Position numbers and translations under genes: made by a program
NCBI GenBank assembly: GCA_029339195.1
Contig: JAPTJF010000839.1
Location: 1 to 10,072 of the forward strand
Reading direction: 5' to 3'
DNA length: 10,072 nucleotides
Source: Micractinium sp. NFX-FRZ
Taxonomy: Eukaryota; Chlorophyta; Trebouxiophyceae; Chlorellales; Chlorellaceae
The notes under the pieces: generated by a model
The model's input: the letters and a program-made list of their open reading frames with translations, nothing else
Databases searched by the model: none
Told to the model about the DNA's origin: nothing
In this document: positions 6,933 through 10,072 of the stretch, one piece after another
Layout: each line of letters begins with the position of its first letter
How positions within the stretch are numbered: the stretch's first letter is position 1

Positions 6933-9900
6933 ATGCTAAGCAGCGCTCTCCGACTCAGCCTGAAGGGCGTTCCGGGGATTCCGCCGCCCGCGCGGCTGGT
7001 CAGCGAAGCTCTGACCAGCGGAGAGCAGGTCGCGCTGGACGCGATGGCAAACCTGAGCGCTGCCGAGACGGATCTGTTGCTAGAGCGCCTGGCGGGGGAC
7101 GACGCAGGTGTTCTGCAGCGCCTGCTCGCGGCGTCGACGGCAGCGGCGGCGGCGGCGGCAGCGGCGGCGGGCCCGGGTGCGGTGCCGGCAGCAGCTGCTG
7201 CTGCGCAGCCTGCGCCAGCTGCCCCGCAGCAGCCGGAGAAGAAGGGGAAACAGCCAAAGACAGACGGCCAGCTGCAGATACGGGTGAGAGGGGAGGGCTC
7301 CACACCTGACCCTGCGCCGCTCTCGTGCGACCTCTTGCAACCTCTTGCAACCTGCCTGTCGGCCATGACTCCTGTGTAGAAGCCGTTGCTTTAACAAGCT
7401 TCAATACAGCCCGGGACAACCACGGCTGATCTGACCTCCAAGCTGCATCCCGAGGCTGCCCACTGCATCGCAACGTGCCCCGTACGTGCCCCTTCCACGC
7501 CACCCCACCCTTTCCCACTCCCTGCACCGCAGGAGCGCGCGATGGCCTATGTCACCACCCAGCTGGACGCACAGGGCGCGGTGCAGCGCAAGGGCGACGT
7601 GGACGTCATCACCACGACCTTTGAGAAGCTGCTGGAGGCAGCCGGCGGCAGCGCGCAAGTGGCGGCGGAGCTCAAGCGGAAGTGGGCGCCTCTCTGCGAG
7701 TCCGTCACGCATGAGTCTACCAAGGCCCAGCTGCACAGGTGCGTGAGAAGCGCAGTGGGTGCCAGCCGATTCTGCGCAAGGCCGTGATGCATAGGAGGGG
7801 ACGCCCCGGCGGAGTTGGCTAGTGGGTGTGGCGGGTTGCACGGCACACGACAACCCGGCCCCTGGCACGCTAAGCAACTTAGTGCAGCACCCATCCTGCC
7901 ATGCGCAGCGCACAGCACAGCACAGCACAGCAACTTAGTGCAGCACCCATCCTGCCATGCGCAGCGCACAACACAGCTCACAGCCACTGTTTTCCGCTCT
8001 GCAGCTCGTACAAGAATATAATGAAGCAGCTGAAGCCCTACACCAAGGTCTCTGGTGGCACCCGCACGACCTACAAGGCCAAGACCTTTGACTTCTTCCT
8101 GGCCAAGTACACGGTGGATGTTGCAGGTGGGTGGGCAGTGTAGAGGGAGGAGCCTGGGATGTGCAGGCAGCGGGCAGGCTGGCGATGAGCAGGGGTCTGT
8201 GGGTGGAGGCGCACGTGGCAAGATCGCTGCCATATGGGTGCTGGACACGCCTGCCTCCTCACGCAAAGCCCCATGCCGAACGCTCGCTGCCGCACCTGCA
8301 GCTCACCGCGCCGCTACTGCAGGCGCTGCAGCACCTGCCGCCTCACCAGAGCCGGGCCGAGAGGCGAGCCCGCCGGCGCCTGCCCGCACTCCGCCGCTGG
8401 AGGAGCCACCTGCTGCTGGCGCGCAGCAGGCAGAGCGCGGCCGGCGCCCGCGCACGGGCACTGCCAAGGTACAGCAGAACGTGGCGCAGGCGGCGGAGCG
8501 GGCGCAGCAGCAGGAGCAGCGGCGGGCGGCCAAGCGAGACAGGGAGGAGGCAAGCACTGCGGCGCAGGCTGCGCTGGGCAGCCCCTGCAACGGCTACCTG
8601 GTGGATGGGACCTTCAAAACCCAGGACGAGGGTGCGTGGGCAGAAGCAGGTCGAGCTGGCACTGGCAGCCTCCCCTCTTCATCCTTAGACTGACTCGCCC
8701 TCCCAGCCTTACCCTCAAACCACGTTCACTGGCGTGCCGCTTGTGAGCCCCCATTTTGCCCCTCCCGTGCTGCAGCCCTGGTGCTGGTGCCACTAGAGGG
8801 GCGCTTCGACGTGGCCAACGGCTTCTCCGTGGAGCTGGGAAAGGGCGTGGTCAAGGGTGAGCGCGGGGCGGCGCAGCTGGGTGCAGAGCACCCACCTCAC
8901 GATGACGAGGGGCATCGCCAGCTGCAGCACTCTCTTGTGGCTTGCGCATGCTGAATGAGGCCTCCCACTTCCTCCTGTCTTGCCTGCCATGCACGTCTGC
9001 TCACCAAGTCCCCCCACCTCCTTCCCTCTGCTGTGACGCCCTTGCACACTGCAGGCATGCGGCCCGGCCAGCAGACCAACATGGGCCCCCTCCAGGAGGG
9101 CCACGCTGCAGTCAAGGTGACCAAGGTCTCCGCTGACCTGAGCGCCCTGCCCACGGAGCTGCCACCCCCCTTTGGCAACAACCTCATGCCGGCTTTCAGC
9201 GAGGGCTCAGTCGTCATGTGAGTTGGGCAAGCTCGGACCGAGAGCAGAGGGAGAAGCACCAGGGGGAGGAGAGGGAAGCTATGAGAGTCGGCCCGCGCTC
9301 CCCGATTGGTCGCACTCCTGCCATGATGCACGCATCCTGTATTGCACCTGCACGCATTTCACTGACTCGCCACGCGGTCTTTGCCACCGCCTGCTCGCTG
9401 CTCACTCCTTGCACCTCTGCAGGGTGCCCATGTATGCGCTGGCCCGCCCCGCAAGCGACCTGGTGGCATCCAAGCACCGCAAGGTGGCGAGCGGCAGCAC
9501 TGAGCCGGCGGCCAGCGGCAGCAGGCCGGCTGCAACACGCAAGCTGGCTGCCGGCAAGTCAGCAGCCCCCAAGCCTGCCCGCAAGCCAGCCGCCACCGTG
9601 CCGCAGCGTGCAGCTGGCAAGGGGAAGGCGCCCCTGGTGATGCTGAGCGACGATCACGTGGACATAGAGGGTGGGTTGCTGGCTCCCATGTCACGCTGTC
9701 TCCTGCCTGTGCCTGCCTGCTAACCGGCACACGGCCTGCTGCGCCTTCGTGCCCGTCTGCTGACTAGCGTGCACACTGCCGCCCCTCCCTGCCATGCGCG
9801 CCAGTTGACCAGCACGCATCTAGCTGCACCCTCGTGCCTGTCTCCTGACCAGCACGCATGCATCCTGCTGCGCCCTCCTGCCCGCCTGCTGACCAGCAGG

Positions 9901-10072
9901 CATCCTGCTGCGCCCTCCTGCCTGCCTGCTGACCAACATGCATCCTACCGCCCCTCCTCCCTGCTGACCCGCAGATTCAGCCAGCAGCTCCGACTCTGAG
10001 GAGGAGGAGGAGGAGGAGGACTCTGAGGAGGCGCAGAGCCAGGATGCGGTGTCCTCTCTGCTGGCGATTGCT
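6933..10072 (+). CDS. Unrecognised multi-exon protein with Lys/Ala/Pro-rich basic segment and acidic Ser/Glu tract, 3' end outside window
   Basis: Exons from splice signals: 6933-7283, 7533-7738, 8005-8126, 8302-8631, 8776-8856, 9055-9217, 9423-9670, 9975-10072. All phases agree and give 533 codons with no stop. The start ATG at 6933 has A at -3. Layout: residues 1-25 are basic/hydrophobic with Ser and Arg (MLSSALRLSLKG), possibly an organelle presequence; 30-115 are helical and Ala-rich, with a GCG/GCA-encoded Ala run; 118-226 (exons 2-3) are predicted helical, with FEKLLEAAG and TFDFFLAKYTVD; 227-336 are Pro/Ala-rich, then a Gln/Arg/Glu coiled-coil-like stretch; 337-417 look compact (LVLVPLEGRFDVANGFSVEL); 430-500 are Lys/Ala/Pro-rich like histone H1 tails; from 501 the sequence is Ser/Asp/Glu-rich. 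I recognise no family. The basic-then-acidic end suggests a nuclear or chromatin role, which conflicts with a presequence. It could be a transposon accessory protein or an unrelated host gene. Confidence 0.75.
7129..7172. repeat. GCG/GCA trinucleotide run coding for poly-Ala
   Basis: This lies in exon 1 of the plus-strand gene. It encodes about ten consecutive Ala after AAST, followed by a second Ala run (PAAAAAAQPAPAAP). Confidence 0.8.
7874..7970. repeat. 41-bp direct repeat with 56-bp period, CAGCA microsatellite between copies
   Basis: Two copies (7874-7914 and 7930-7970) of a 41-base unit beginning gcaacttagtgcagcaccc flank a short (GCACA)3 run. Both lie in intron 2 of the plus-strand gene. 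The second copy ends shortly before the pyrimidine tract of the exon 3 acceptor. Confidence 0.85.
9423..9670 (+). other. Exon 7: Lys/Ala/Pro-rich basic segment
   Basis: After VPMYALARPASDL the exon becomes rich in Lys, Arg, Ala, Pro and Ser (KSAAPKPARKPAAT, AAGKGKAPL), like linker-histone tails or an AT-hook-like DNA-binding tail. It then ends in the acidic DDHVDIEG. Only composition supports this. Confidence 0.6.
9761..9970. repeat. Degenerate tandem repeat of about 36-45 bp in intron 7
   Basis: TGACC/TGACT marks unit starts at 9761, 9806, 9846, 9890, 9930 and 9966. Units share tgaccagcacgcat, then cctgctgcgccctcctgcc. The block fills most of the 304-nt intron (9671-9974) between exons 7 and 8 of the plus-strand gene. 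No other content is seen there. Confidence 0.8.

Noticed and set aside
1..10072. Bacterial or organellar origin
   Set aside because: No long uninterrupted gene, no ribosome-binding sites, and consistent GT...AG introns with phase-compatible exons on both strands.

Overview
The window reads as nuclear DNA of a GC-rich unicellular green alga, most likely a chlorophyte of the Chlorella type (Trebouxiophyceae). No gene is an uninterrupted reading frame. Both genes are cut into short exons (55-351 nt) by short spliceosomal introns (about 136-327 nt) with GTGCGC/GTGAGC-type donors and CTGCAG-type acceptors. Third positions are G/C-rich, and the introns hold low-complexity and tandem repeats. There is no bacterial operon, rRNA, tRNA or CRISPR array. 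The lineage is inferred from sequence style, not proven.

Two genes lie head to head. The left gene occupies the minus strand from 6803 down to the left edge and runs out of the window. I could reconstruct 19 consecutive exons (1025 codons, all phases compatible, no stop) plus the start of a 20th. The protein has the layout of the Tnp2 family (CACTA/EnSpm-type DNA transposase): an N-terminal Cys/His cluster, an acidic linker, a CxxC zinc-binding segment, the DGMNPF block, the GPKKPK block, a Cys-rich knuckle, the LPYW...MH block and a DUF4218-like C-terminal half. One intron has a GC donor. One residue of a family motif (the Asp of DxMH) reads as Pro.

The right gene occupies the plus strand from 6933 to the right edge, also incomplete. 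It has eight exons giving 533 codons with no stop. I do not recognise it. It has an alanine-rich N-terminal region, a helical charged region, a conserved-looking middle, a Lys/Ala/Pro-rich basic segment resembling histone H1 tails, and then a Ser/Asp/Glu acidic run at the window edge. This composition suggests a nuclear protein.

Only 129 bases separate the two start codons. That gap holds a perfect CCACGTGG palindrome and is the likely shared bidirectional promoter. Whether the pair is a two-gene mobile element, a domesticated transposase beside its partner, or chance neighbours cannot be decided here. The remaining sequence is intronic: three separate tandem-repeat blocks, a G-run able to form a quadruplex, and many GCATGC palindromes.
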